Made by a program: the position numbers and the translations under genes. 64,000 nt of DNA. Origin: Streptomyces sp. NBC_00414 (GTDB lineage Bacteria > Actinomycetota > Actinomycetes > Streptomycetales > Streptomycetaceae). The stretch lies in the NCBI RefSeq assembly GCF_036038375.1, contig NZ_CP107935.1, positions 5,208,001-5,272,000 on the forward strand, in the 5' to 3' direction. The notes below the pieces were generated by a model, which had not been told where the DNA came from, searched no databases, and saw nothing but the letters and a program-made list of their open reading frames with translations. This document shows, piece after piece, positions 1 to 8,130 of the stretch (within the stretch, counting starts at the first letter, position 1; every line of letters starts with the position of its first letter).

Positions 1-2381
1 GCGACCGTCAACTCGGCCGTTCCCGTAAGGAGATCGGCCACCCGGGTCGCCAGTACTCCGCGTGCCGGTGCCAGCCGGCGCTCGGCGCGGCGCGCGACCG
101 CGCCGGTCAGCAGCGGAACGCCCACACCGGCGGCCAGCAGCCCCACGGCGAGAACGGCACCCGCCTCGGGCAGCAGCCAGGCCGTGAACCCGACCGAACC
201 GGCGGACACGACGGCCGCCGCGGCGGCGGGCAGCAGCCAGCGCAGCCAGTAGTCCTGCAGCGCGTCGACATCGCTGACGAGCCGCGAGAGGAGGTCACCG
301 CGCCGGGTCGTACGCAGTCCCGCGGGCGCCAGCCGTTCGAGGCGCCGGTACACGGCGACCCTGGTGTCGGCGAGCATCCGCAGCACCGCCTCGTGCGACA
401 CCAGCCGCTCGGCGTACCGGAAGACGGCCCGCCCGATCCCGAACGTCCTTGTGGCCGTCACGGCGATCATCAGGTACAGCACGGGCGGCTGCTGTGAGGC
501 CCTGGAGATGAGCCAGCCCGAGGTGGCCATGAGGCCGACGGCGCTCCCGAGCGCGAGGCTGCCGAGCAGCAGGGCCAACGCGAGCCGCCCACGGCGCGGC
601 CCGGCCATGGCCCGAACGCGCGCGAGCACGCCACCCCGCCTCTCCGGGAGCGGTGCCGCCTTCTCCGTGCCTGCCGTGGGCTCGGACGCCACCACATCGG
701 AGCGACGCGTCCCCGTACCGCCGGACCACGCGGCACGGTCCGGCGAAGCCACGGGTTCCAGCCGCACCACCCGGTCGGCCACCCCCAGCAGGGCCGGCCG
801 GTGGACGACCAGGAGCACGGTCCGTCCTACGGCGAGGCGCCGGACCGCCTCCACGACCTCGGCCTCGGTCGCCCCGTCCAGCGCGGCCGTCGGCTCGTCC
901 AGCAGCAGTACCGGCCGGTCCGCGAGGAACGCCCGGGCCAGCGCGAGCCGTTGCCGCTGCCCGGCGGACAGCCCGGCACCGTCCTCGCCGAGGACCGTGC
1001 GCACCCCGTCGGGCAGCGCGTCCACGAACTCCAGGGCCCCGGCGTCGGCCAGCGCCTCCCGCACCGCGGAGTCGTCCGCGCCCGGCCGCGCCGGCCGTAC
1101 GTTCTCGGCGACGGACCCGGCGAACAGATGGGGCCGCTGCGGCACCCAGGCGACCTGCGAACGCCATTCCGCCAGGTCGGCTTCCGCGAGATCGACTCCC
1201 CCGACGGCGACGCGCCCCGCTGTGGGCCGCACGAACCCCAGCAGCGCGTTCAGGAGCGTCGTCTTGCCCACGCCGCTGGGGCCGACGAGCGCCACCGTCT
1301 CTCCGGGCCGGACCTCGAAGGACACGTCCGACACCGCGTCGGACGACCGCTCGGGGTACCGGACCGTCACGCCCTCGAAGCGCAGTCCCCCGGTTGCGGG
1401 CACTGCACCGGCCCCGGACTTCCGCACAGGCGTCTCCAGGACCGAGAAGATCTCCTCGGCGGCCGACAGCCCCTCCGCCGCCGCGTGGTACTGCGCCCCG
1501 ACCTGCCGCAGCGGCAGATAGGCCTCGGGCGCGAGGATCAGCACGACCAGCCCGTCGTACAGCGCCATCTCCCCGTGGACGAGCCGCATTCCGATGGTCA
1601 CCGCGACCAGGGCGACCGAGATCGTGGCGAGCAGCTCCAGCGCGAAGGACGAGATGAAGGCGATCCGCAGGGTCCGCATGGTCGCCTGCCGGTACTCCCC
1701 GGTGATCCGCCGGATGGACTCGGCCTGCGCCTTGGCCCGTCCGAAGACCTTGAGCGTGGGCAGTCCCGCGACCACGTCCAGGAAGTGCCCCGAGAGCCGG
1801 GACAGCAGGTGCCACTGGCGGTCCATCTGGGACTGCGTGACCCAGCCGATGAGCATCATGAAGATCGGGATGAGCGGCAGGGTGCCGACGATGATCGCCG
1901 CCGACACCCAGTCCTCGGTGACGATCCGCGCGAGCACGGCGACGGGTACGACCACCGCGAGCCCCAACTGCGGCAGATAGCGGGAGAAGTAGTCGTCCAG
2001 AGCGTCCACCCCGCGGGTGGCGAGCGCGATCAGGGACCCGGTCCGCTGCCCGCTCAGCCACTCCGGGCCGAGCGCGCCGGCCCGCTCCAGCAACCGCCCC
2101 CGCAGCTCCGACTTGACCGCCGCACTCGCCCGGTGCGCGGCGAGTTCGGTCAGCCAGGAGATGAGCGCGCGACCGACCGCGACCGCCGCCAGCAGCAGGA
2201 GTGGCGTGCGGAGTTCACCCGTCGACAGCCCGTGCTGGAAAGCGCCGACCACTACTTCGGCGATGAGCATGGCCTGGGCGACGACCAGCGCCGCCCCCAC
2301 AACCCCCAGGCCGACGACCGCCATCAGGAAGAGGCGGGTGGCTCGGGCGTACCGGAGAAGTCGCGGGTCGATCGGTTTCAC
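1..2381 (-). CDS. cydCD: Fused CydD-CydC thiol ABC exporter (3' end cut by window edge)
   Basis: Exports thiols (cysteine/glutathione-type reductants) across the membrane and is needed for assembly of cytochrome bd. About 790 codons are visible. Residues 1-310 are the CydD membrane domain; the first nucleotide-binding domain follows with Walker A GPSGVGKTT near residue 365, signature LSAGQ near 470 and Walker B VLLLDEPTAALD near 495. After a short linker a second membrane domain begins (MAGPRRGRL..., about residue 590), so CydD and CydC are one polypeptide, as in other streptomycetes; its ATPase domain lies off the left edge. The start is GTG at 2381 (VKPIDPRLLRYA), with GAGGG ten bases upstream; an in-frame GTG at 2390 has no room for a ribosome site, and a stop lies at 2402-2400. 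The start codon lies inside a parS site. About 100 bases downstream of cydB in the same operon. Confidence 0.93.
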   Translation of the reverse strand, partial: MKPIDPRLLRYARATRLFLMAVVGLGVVGAALVVAQAMLIAEVVVGAFQHGLSTGELRTPLLLLAAVAVGRALISWLTELAAHRASAAVKSELRGRLLERAGALGPEWLSGQRTGSLIALATRGVDALDDYFSRYLPQLGLAVVVPVAVLARIVTEDWVSAAIIVGTLPLIPIFMMLIGWVTQSQMDRQWHLLSRLSGHFLDVVAGLPTLKVFGRAKAQAESIRRITGEYRQATMRTLRIAFISSFALELLATISVALVAVTIGMRLVHGEMALYDGLVVLILAPEAYLPLRQVGAQYHAAAEGLSAAEEIFSVLETPVRKSGAGAVPATGGLRFEGVTVRYPERSSDAVSDVSFEVRPGETVALVGPSGVGKTTLLNALLGFVRPTAGRVAVGGVDLAEADLAEWRSQVAWVPQRPHLFAGSVAENVRPARPGADDSAVREALADAGALEFVDALPDGVRTVLGEDGAGLSAGQRQRLALARAFLADRPVLLLDEPTAALDGATEAEVVEAVRRLAVGRTVLLVVHRPALLGVADRVVRLEPVASPDRAAWSGGTGTRRSDVVASEPTAGTEKAAPLPERRGGVLARVRAMAGPRRGRLALALLLGSLALGSAVGLMATSGWLISRASQQPPVLYLMIAVTATRTFGIGRAVFRYAERLVSHEAVLRMLADTRVAVYRRLERLAPAGLRTTRRGDLLSRLVSDVDALQDYWLRWLLPAAAAAVVSAGSVGFTAWLLPEAGAVLAVGLLAAGVGVPLLTGAVARRAERRLAPARGVLATRVADLLTGTAELTV

Positions 2382-2388
2382 GTGAAAC
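2375..2388. promoter_or_regulatory. parS site 1 (ParB binding), overlaps cydCD start
   Basis: Perfect 14-base palindrome GTTTCACGTGAAAC, the Streptomyces parS consensus bound by ParB. It contains the GTG start of cydCD at 2381-2379. Confidence 0.9.
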
Positions 2389-2411
2389 ACACCCTCGGGT
2401 CAAGCAGGCAT

Positions 2412-2425
2412 GTTTCACGTGAAAC
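2412..2425. promoter_or_regulatory. parS site 2
   Basis: Perfect GTTTCACGTGAAAC in the cydB-cydCD gap, second of three parS copies within 87 bases. Confidence 0.92.
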
Positions 2426-2447
2426 ACACCTTCTTCTCATGGGGCAT

Positions 2448-2461
2448 GTTTCACGTGAAAC
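2448..2461. promoter_or_regulatory. parS site 3
   Basis: Perfect GTTTCACGTGAAAC just after the cydB stop, third of the tight triplet at 2375-2461. Centre-to-centre spacing is 37 and 36 bases. Confidence 0.92.
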
Positions 2462-2483
2462 ATACCCCCGGATTCATCGGGCC

Positions 2484-3488
2484 TCAGTGCACGGTTTCGG
2501 CGATGTGCTGGGTGCCGATCCGCTTGCGGAACACCCAGTACGTCCAGCCCTGGTAGAGCATGACCACGGGTGTCGTGATCACCGCACCCCACGTCATGAT
2601 CTTCAGCGTGTACGGGCTCGACGAGGCGTTGGTGACCGTCAGGCTCCACTCGTCGTTGAGCGAGGACGGCATGACGTTCGGGAAGAGCGTCAGGAAGAGC
2701 ATCGCGACCGCGGCGACGATGGTGAGGCCGGACAGTGCGAAGGCCCAGCCCTCACGCCCTGCCTGGTTCGCCCCGATCGCCACGACCAGCGCGACCACCG
2801 CCACGACCAGTGCGACCAGGCTCTTGCCGTCGCCGCTCTCGGCCTGGGTCCAGAGCAGGAAGACCAGTGCGAGTACGGCCGTCACCAGTCCGAGTCGCAG
2901 AGCCAGCTTCCGCGCCCGTTCCCGGATGTCACCGAGGGTCTTGAGCGCCGCGAACACCGCCCCGTGGAAGGTGAACAGCGTCAGCGTCACCAGACCGCCC
3001 AGGATGGCGTACGGGTTGAGCAGGTCCCCGAGGCTGCCCACGTACTCGAAGTTCTGGTCGATCTTCACGCCTCGGACGATGTTGCCGAAGGCCACGCCCC
3101 ACAGGAAGGCCGGGAGCAGCGAGGTCCAGAAGATCACGTTCTCCCAGTTGCGCTGCCACTGCTCCTCGGGCCGCTTCGCCCGGTACTCGAAGGCGACTCC
3201 GCGCAGGATCAGGCAGACGAGGATGAGCAGCAGGGGCAGGTAGAAGCCGGAGAAGAGCGTGGCGTACCACTCGGGGAAGGCGGCGAAGGTCGCGCCTCCC
3301 GCCGAGAGCAGCCACACCTCGTTGCCGTCCCAGACCGGGCCGATGGTGTTGATCAGCACCCGCTTCTCGGTCCGGTTGCGGGCGAGCAGCTTGGTGAGAA
3401 CACCGATCCCGAAGTCGAAGCCCTCCAGGAAGAAGTAACCGATCCACAGGACGGCGATCAGGACGAACCAGATGTCGTGAAGTTCCAT
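2484..3488 (-). CDS. cydB: Cytochrome bd ubiquinol/menaquinol oxidase subunit II
   Basis: Membrane subunit II of the high-affinity cytochrome bd oxidase, which oxidises menaquinol and reduces oxygen to water. The 334-residue protein has the family N-terminus (MELHDIWFVLIAVLWIGYFF, residues 1-20, leading into LEGFDFG), the WDGNEVWLL motif near residue 53 and about eight to nine hydrophobic segments. Length is normal for the family. ATG start with GGGAG about ten bases before it. It follows cydA by 20 bases and precedes cydCD by about 100 bases, so the three form an operon read leftward from the Rex-regulated promoter near 5100. Confidence 0.96.
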   Translation of the reverse strand: MELHDIWFVLIAVLWIGYFFLEGFDFGIGVLTKLLARNRTEKRVLINTIGPVWDGNEVWLLSAGGATFAAFPEWYATLFSGFYLPLLLILVCLILRGVAFEYRAKRPEEQWQRNWENVIFWTSLLPAFLWGVAFGNIVRGVKIDQNFEYVGSLGDLLNPYAILGGLVTLTLFTFHGAVFAALKTLGDIRERARKLALRLGLVTAVLALVFLLWTQAESGDGKSLVALVVAVVALVVAIGANQAGREGWAFALSGLTIVAAVAMLFLTLFPNVMPSSLNDEWSLTVTNASSSPYTLKIMTWGAVITTPVVMLYQGWTYWVFRKRIGTQHIAETVH

Positions 3489-3508
3489 GACTCAGCAGCT
3501 CCCTGGGC

Positions 3509-5014
3509 CTAGTACGAGAAGGCCATCGGCTTGTCGGCGTCCCTGGGGTCGCCGCCGATCTTCGTGGGCGGGTTGAGGTCGGCCTCGGTGAGCTCGGGCG
3601 GCCCGGCCTTGATGTACTTGGCGAGCAGCTTCACCTCGACGACGGCGAGGATCGCGTAGATCGTCGTGAGGACGACCAGCGAGGTGATCATCTCGCCCTG
3701 CGACACACCGGGGGAGACCGCGTCGCGGGTCTGCATGACGCCGTAGACGACCCACGGCTGGCGGCCCATCTCGGTGAAGATCCAGCCCCAGGCGTTGGCG
3801 ATCAGTGGGAAGGCCATCGTCCAGACGGCCAGGAGCCAGTACAGCCGGGTGAGTCTGGATCCGAGCGGCTTCTTCAGCAGCACCAGATGCGGGACCTCGT
3901 CCTCCCCCGTTCGCCGGGCGGCCGGCAGCAGGAACCGCTTCCGCGTGAGCCACAGCCCCAACAGGCCCAGGGAGAAGGACGCCATTCCGAAGCCGATCAT
4001 CCACCGGAAGCCCCAGTAGGCGACGGGAACGATGGGCTTGTAGTCGCCCGGGCCGAACTTCTCCTGCTCGGCCTTGTTGGTGTCGTTGATGCCGGGCACG
4101 TACGAGTCGAAGTCGCTGTGGGCGAGGAAGGACAGGAGCCCGGGGATCTCCAGGGCCACGGAGTTGTGCCCCTTGTCGACGTCCCCGTACGCGAAGACCG
4201 AGAACGGCGCCGGCTGCTCGCCGTCCCACAGGGCCTCCGCGGCGGCCATCTTCATGGGCTGCTGCTCGTACATGACCTTGCCGAGGGTGTCCCCGCTGAT
4301 CGCGGTGAGCAGACCGCCGACAGCCATGGTGACCAGGCCGAGCCGGAGCGAGGTCCGCATCACCGGGATGTGCTTCTTGCGCATCAGGTGGAACGCGGCG
4401 ATGCCCACCATGAAGGCGCCGCCCGTCAGGAAGGCCGCCGAGAAGCTGTGGAACACCTGGTTGAGCGCCGTGTTCTGGGTCAGGACCAGCCAGAAGTCGG
4501 TGAGCTCGGCGCGCCCCTTCTTCTCGTTGATGCGGTAGCCCACGGGGTGCTGCATCCAGGAGTTGGCCGCCAGGATGAAGTACGCGGACAGCAGCGTGCC
4601 GATCGAGACCATCCAGATGCAGGCCAGGTGGATCTTCTTCGGCAGTTTGTCCCAGCCGAAGATCCAGAGCCCGATGAACGTGGACTCGAAGAAGAAGGCG
4701 ATCAGGGCCTCGAAGGCGAGCGGAGCACCGAAGACGTCACCGACGAAGCGTGAGTAGTCGGACCAGTTCATGCCGAACTGGAACTCCTGCACGATGCCCG
4801 TGACGACACCCATCGCGATGTTGATCAGGAAGAGCTTGCCCCAGAACTTGGTGGCCCTGAGGTACTTCTCCTTCTCCGTGCGCACCCATGCGGTCTGCAG
4901 GCCCGCGGTGAGCGCGGCGAGCGAGATCGTGAGCGGGACGAAGAGGAAGTGGTAGACGGTGGTGATGCCGAACTGCCATCGCGCTATCGTCTCCGGCGCC
5001 AATGCCAATTCCAC
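3509..5014 (-). CDS. cydA: Cytochrome bd oxidase subunit I
   Basis: Subunit I of cytochrome bd, carrying haems b558, b595 and d and the quinol site. The 501-residue sequence starts MELALAPETIARWQFG with the early His of FGITTVYHFLF, the ALIAFFFEST segment, and a Q-loop with GDTLGKVMYEQQPMKMAAAE; a second haem region sits around WFRW/FRWMIGFGMASF. This is the short Q-loop form usual outside proteobacteria. The start is GTG at 5014 with AAGGAG seven bases upstream. First gene of the cyd operon; the Rex operator at 5097-5114 lies about 85 bases upstream and should couple expression to the NADH/NAD+ ratio. Confidence 0.96.
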   Translation of the reverse strand: MELALAPETIARWQFGITTVYHFLFVPLTISLAALTAGLQTAWVRTEKEKYLRATKFWGKLFLINIAMGVVTGIVQEFQFGMNWSDYSRFVGDVFGAPLAFEALIAFFFESTFIGLWIFGWDKLPKKIHLACIWMVSIGTLLSAYFILAANSWMQHPVGYRINEKKGRAELTDFWLVLTQNTALNQVFHSFSAAFLTGGAFMVGIAAFHLMRKKHIPVMRTSLRLGLVTMAVGGLLTAISGDTLGKVMYEQQPMKMAAAEALWDGEQPAPFSVFAYGDVDKGHNSVALEIPGLLSFLAHSDFDSYVPGINDTNKAEQEKFGPGDYKPIVPVAYWGFRWMIGFGMASFSLGLLGLWLTRKRFLLPAARRTGEDEVPHLVLLKKPLGSRLTRLYWLLAVWTMAFPLIANAWGWIFTEMGRQPWVVYGVMQTRDAVSPGVSQGEMITSLVVLTTIYAILAVVEVKLLAKYIKAGPPELTEADLNPPTKIGGDPRDADKPMAFSY

Positions 5015-5096
5015 GTCGTCAACTCCTTACGTCGCCGTGGTAACCGCGGCAGTTTGCCCCACTTGCCCCAGACATCCAGAGGCAAATGGGACGCGC

Positions 5097-5114
5097 TTGT
5101 GAACGCGTTCACAT
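5097..5114. promoter_or_regulatory. Rex operator (ROP) upstream of cydA
   Basis: TTGTGAACGCGTTCACAT contains the perfect dyad TGTGAACGCGTTCACA, the known Rex operator form in Streptomyces (TGTGAAC-N2-GTTCACA). Rex is a redox-sensing repressor released by NADH, and cydABCD is one of its established targets. A further TTCACAA half-site follows at 5113-5119. Confidence 0.88.
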
Positions 5115-5245
5115 TCACAAGCAATTATGACGCATGGCCGTTCGAGCGGTGACAGGTGGGGGTACCTAGCTGCGGGCGCCTCCGTGTCGGGCCCAAAGCG
5201 CCAGGTCAGAGGGCGTGCGCGGGCACCGGAAGAGACGAACGCCAC

Positions 5246-5288
5246 AAGGCCCCGGCGCCCCGCGGAGTGCGGGGTGCGCCGGGGCCTT
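5246..5288 (-). terminator. Terminator after hisC
   Basis: Inverted repeat: AAGGCCCCGGCGCCCCGC (5246-5263) pairs with GCGGGGTGCGCCGGGGCCTT (5269-5288) with one bulge. It lies 27 bases beyond the hisC stop and upstream of the cyd promoter, so it should stop hisC transcripts before the cyd operon. Confidence 0.7.
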
Positions 5289-5314
5289 GATCGACCGCTT
5301 GGGCGACGGCTCGG

Positions 5315-6397
5315 CTAGAACTCCTTGCGGAAGCCCTCCGCCGTCTTCAGGAAGATGTCGTTGGCCTCGGTCTCGCCCACCGTCACCCGGACCCCCTCGC
5401 CCGCGAACGGCCGCACGACGACCCCGGACTGCTCGCACACGGCGGCGAAGTCGACGGTGCGCTCCCCGAGCCGCAGCCACACGAAGTTCGCCTGGGTGTC
5501 CGGCACCGTCCAGCCCTGGCCGCGCAGCGTCTCGACCACGCGCGTGCGCTCGGTCACCAGCGACCCGACCCGGCCGAGCAGCTCGTCCTCGGCGCGCAGC
5601 GAGGCGACCGCCGCGTCCTGCGCGAGCTGGCTCACCCCGAAGGGCACCGCCGTCTTGCGCAGCGCCGCCGCCACCGGCTCATGCGCGATCGCGAAGCCGA
5701 CCCGCAGCCCGGCGAGACCGTACGCCTTGGAGAACGTACGCAGCACGCAGACGTTCGGCCGCTCCCGGTACAGCTCGACACCGTCCGGAACCTCGACATC
5801 GCGCACGAACTCCCGGTACGCCTCGTCGAGAACCACCAGGACATCGCCCGGCACCCGGTCGAGGAACCGTTCCAGCTCGGCCCGCCGCACCGCCGTACCC
5901 GTGGGGTTGTTGGGGTTGCAGACGAAAATCAGCCGCGTCCGGTCGGTGATCGCGTCCGCCATCGCGTCGAGGTCGTGCACGTCCCCCGGCGTCAGCGGCA
6001 CCTGGACCGGCGTCGCCGCGCTGACCCGGGTGATGATCGGGTACGCCTCGAAGGACCGCCAGGCGTACATCACCTCGTCGCCCGGTCCGGAGGTCGCCTG
6101 CACCAGCTGCTGGGCCACGCCGACCGAGCCGGTGCCGGTCGCCAGATGCGTGAGCGGCACCCCGAACCGCTCCGCCAGCTCGCTCATCAGCCCCGTGCAC
6201 GCCATGTCGGGGTAGCGGTTGAAGGCCCCCGCCGCCGCGGTCACGCTCTCCAGCACGCCCGGCAGCGGCGGATAGGGGTTCTCGTTGGAGGACAGCTTGT
6301 ACGCCACCGGACCGTCCGAGACCGCCGCGGGCTTCCCGGGCCTGTACGTGGGGATACCCTCCAGCTCGGCTCGCAGCTTGGGGCTCGTCTCGCTCAC
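5315..6397 (-). CDS. hisC: Histidinol-phosphate/aromatic aminotransferase family (HisC-like)
   Basis: PLP-dependent class I/II aminotransferase of the HisC family, 360 residues. Visible marks are SSNENPY at 36-42, NPNNPTGT at 161-168, DEAY at 191-194 and the PLP lysine in TFSKAYGLAGLRVG (Lys224). Streptomycetes also carry a hisC in the his operon, so this lone copy away from other his genes could be a second histidinol-phosphate or aromatic-amino-acid aminotransferase; the sequence alone does not decide. GTG start at 6397 with AGGAGG six bases upstream. It is a single-gene unit, read leftward, with its own terminator. Confidence 0.9.
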   Translation of the reverse strand: MSETSPKLRAELEGIPTYRPGKPAAVSDGPVAYKLSSNENPYPPLPGVLESVTAAAGAFNRYPDMACTGLMSELAERFGVPLTHLATGTGSVGVAQQLVQATSGPGDEVMYAWRSFEAYPIITRVSAATPVQVPLTPGDVHDLDAMADAITDRTRLIFVCNPNNPTGTAVRRAELERFLDRVPGDVLVVLDEAYREFVRDVEVPDGVELYRERPNVCVLRTFSKAYGLAGLRVGFAIAHEPVAAALRKTAVPFGVSQLAQDAAVASLRAEDELLGRVGSLVTERTRVVETLRGQGWTVPDTQANFVWLRLGERTVDFAAVCEQSGVVVRPFAGEGVRVTVGETEANDIFLKTAEGFRKEF

Positions 6398-6826
6398 CGC
6401 AGTCCTCCTCGTGACCGTCTCCGGCTCATCTCACCACCGGCTCAATACTGCTCACCTTAAGAGGATTCGGCGCCGCTGCGTACGGCCCGGGAGCGGTCTC
6501 CCGGCCGGCACCGAAGATCCGTGTGCGCACTCCCGGGCATCACCGCCCGAAGGCGTACGAAAGAGGGGGCGCGCTGCCCATCACAGCCTGCGCCGGTAGC
6601 TCACGCCGTGGCGCGCATCCCCCGTGAAGGTGAGTTGAGACCTCTTCGAGACATGGCCTCTTTGGCAGGCTCATGCGCGTCGACAAGTGACGTACTGCCA
6701 TTGTATCGGTCAACACCCTTGCATTCCAAGGGAGTTGAGTGCAGATGACCATGCAGAAACGTGCCTGTCAACGAGTGCATATGCGTCCGCACTACCCCAC
6801 CACATGAGCCCTACTATCGGCTCGCC
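6398..6826. other. Intergenic region, hisC / LacI regulator
   Basis: About 430 bases between two divergently read genes. Besides the hisC ribosome site and the short candidate leader frame at 6745-6807, no palindromic operator, riboswitch or conserved gene was recognised. TACTAT at 6812-6817 is a candidate -10 box that would place a start of transcription at or next to the ATG at 6827. Confidence 0.4.
6745..6807 (+). CDS. Candidate 20-residue leader peptide upstream of LacI regulator
   Basis: ATG at 6745 is preceded at ten bases by AAGGGAG and opens a 20-codon frame, MTMQKRACQRVHMRPHYPTT, ending 19 bases before the regulator's ATG at 6827, which has no visible ribosome site. The arrangement would fit a translated leader or coupling. 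No homology was recognised; codon use in so short a frame is uninformative. Confidence 0.3.
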   Translation: MTMQKRACQRVHMRPHYPTT

Positions 6827-7939
6827 ATGACAGCAGCAGGGAAGCACCAGGTGAGCCGGTCGGAAACCTCTCGTCGAGGAAACCGGCCGGGCCGGGCGGG
6901 CATCAGAGACGTGGCCGCGGCCGCCGGAGTCTCCATTACGACGGTCTCCGACGCCCTCAACGGCAAGGGACGGCTCCCGGATGCCACCAGACGCCATGTC
7001 CGCGAAGTCGCCGATCGGCTGGGCTACCGGCCCTCCGCGGCGGCCCGAACCCTCCGTACCGGCAAGTCGGGCCTCATCGGCCTGACCGTGACGACCTACG
7101 GGGACGAACCTTTCACCTTCACGGAGTTCGCGTACTTCGCGGAGATGGCCAGAGCCGCCACCTCGGCCGCGCTCGCCCGGGGCTACGCCCTGGTCATCCT
7201 CCCGGCGACCTCGCGCCACGACGTGTGGTCGAACGTGGCCCTGGACGGGACGGTCGTCATCGACCCCTCCGACCAGGACCCTGTCGTCAGCGAACTGGTC
7301 CGCCAGGGCTTACCGGTGGTCTCGGACGGCCGCCCGGCCGGCTCGCTGCCGGTGACCGCCTGGGTGGACAACGACCACGAGGCCGCGGTGCTGGGCATCC
7401 TCGACCACCTGGCCGCCGCCGGAGCCCGCAGGATCGGCCTGCTGACCGGGACGACCACGGACACGTACACCCACCTCTCCACGACCGCATACCTGCGCTG
7501 GTGCGAGCGTGTGGGCCAGGATCCCGTGTACGAGGCCTATCCCGCGCACGATCCGTGCGCGGGGGCCGTGGCGGCCGACCGGCTGCTCGCCCGGCCCGAC
7601 CGGCCGGACGCCGTCTACGGGCTGTTCGACCCGAACGGCACCGACCTCCTCGCGGCGGCCAGACGCTATGGACTGCGCGTACCGGAGGATCTGCTCCTCG
7701 TGTGCTGCAGCGAGTCCACCGTCTACGCCAACACCGAGCCGCCCGTCACGACGCTCTCTCTCAAACCGAGACGAATCGGTACGGCCGTGGTCCAGCTCCT
7801 CATCGACGCCATCGAGGGGGTCGAATCGGACCAACCGGTCGAGCAGGTGATACCGACGGAGCTGATCGTGCGCACCTCCTCCGAGCGCCGACCGCCACGG
7901 ACGACCGTCAGCCCGCCGAGGTCTCCGGAGAAGGGGTGA
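6827..7939 (+). CDS. LacI-family transcriptional regulator with a TTA codon
   Basis: DNA-binding regulator of the LacI/GalR family, 370 residues. The N-terminal helix-turn-helix (IRDVAAAAGVSITTVSDALN, residues 26-45, then RLGYRPSAAARTLRTGKSGLIGL) is followed by a periplasmic-binding-type sensor domain (about 72-360). ATG 6827 is chosen because it gives a normal short N-terminal tail; an upstream GTG at 6761 in frame would add 22 atypical residues. Codon 162 is TTA (7310-7312), the rare leucine codon read by the bldA tRNA, which ties full translation to development. No sugar operon lies beside it, so its target is unknown. It resembles the position of S. coelicolor SCO3943 next to hisC and cyd. 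Confidence 0.88.
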   Translation: MTAAGKHQVSRSETSRRGNRPGRAGIRDVAAAAGVSITTVSDALNGKGRLPDATRRHVREVADRLGYRPSAAARTLRTGKSGLIGLTVTTYGDEPFTFTEFAYFAEMARAATSAALARGYALVILPATSRHDVWSNVALDGTVVIDPSDQDPVVSELVRQGLPVVSDGRPAGSLPVTAWVDNDHEAAVLGILDHLAAAGARRIGLLTGTTTDTYTHLSTTAYLRWCERVGQDPVYEAYPAHDPCAGAVAADRLLARPDRPDAVYGLFDPNGTDLLAAARRYGLRVPEDLLLVCCSESTVYANTEPPVTTLSLKPRRIGTAVVQLLIDAIEGVESDQPVEQVIPTELIVRTSSERRPPRTTVSPPRSPEKG

Positions 7940-8130
7940 CCTCCAACGCGGAAAGCCCCTCCCAATTCGGGAGAAAACCACGGTGAACTGGGGTTCTGCT
8001 CCGATTCACCACCCCTGGGTCATCACATGGCGCGATCCGCATTCCTATGATGGGCGGACGACACCGCGGGCCGCTGCGACCAGGCAGTCCGACGCGGTGC
8101 AGATGCGGCGCGATGGTGGTGGAGGGGTCG

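Noticed and set aside
801..3512. A 903-codon open frame on the plus strand, opposite cydCD/cydB
   Set aside because: High GC keeps antisense frames open. The minus strand encodes clear CydCD and CydB with all expected motifs, and the antisense product is low-complexity with no family.
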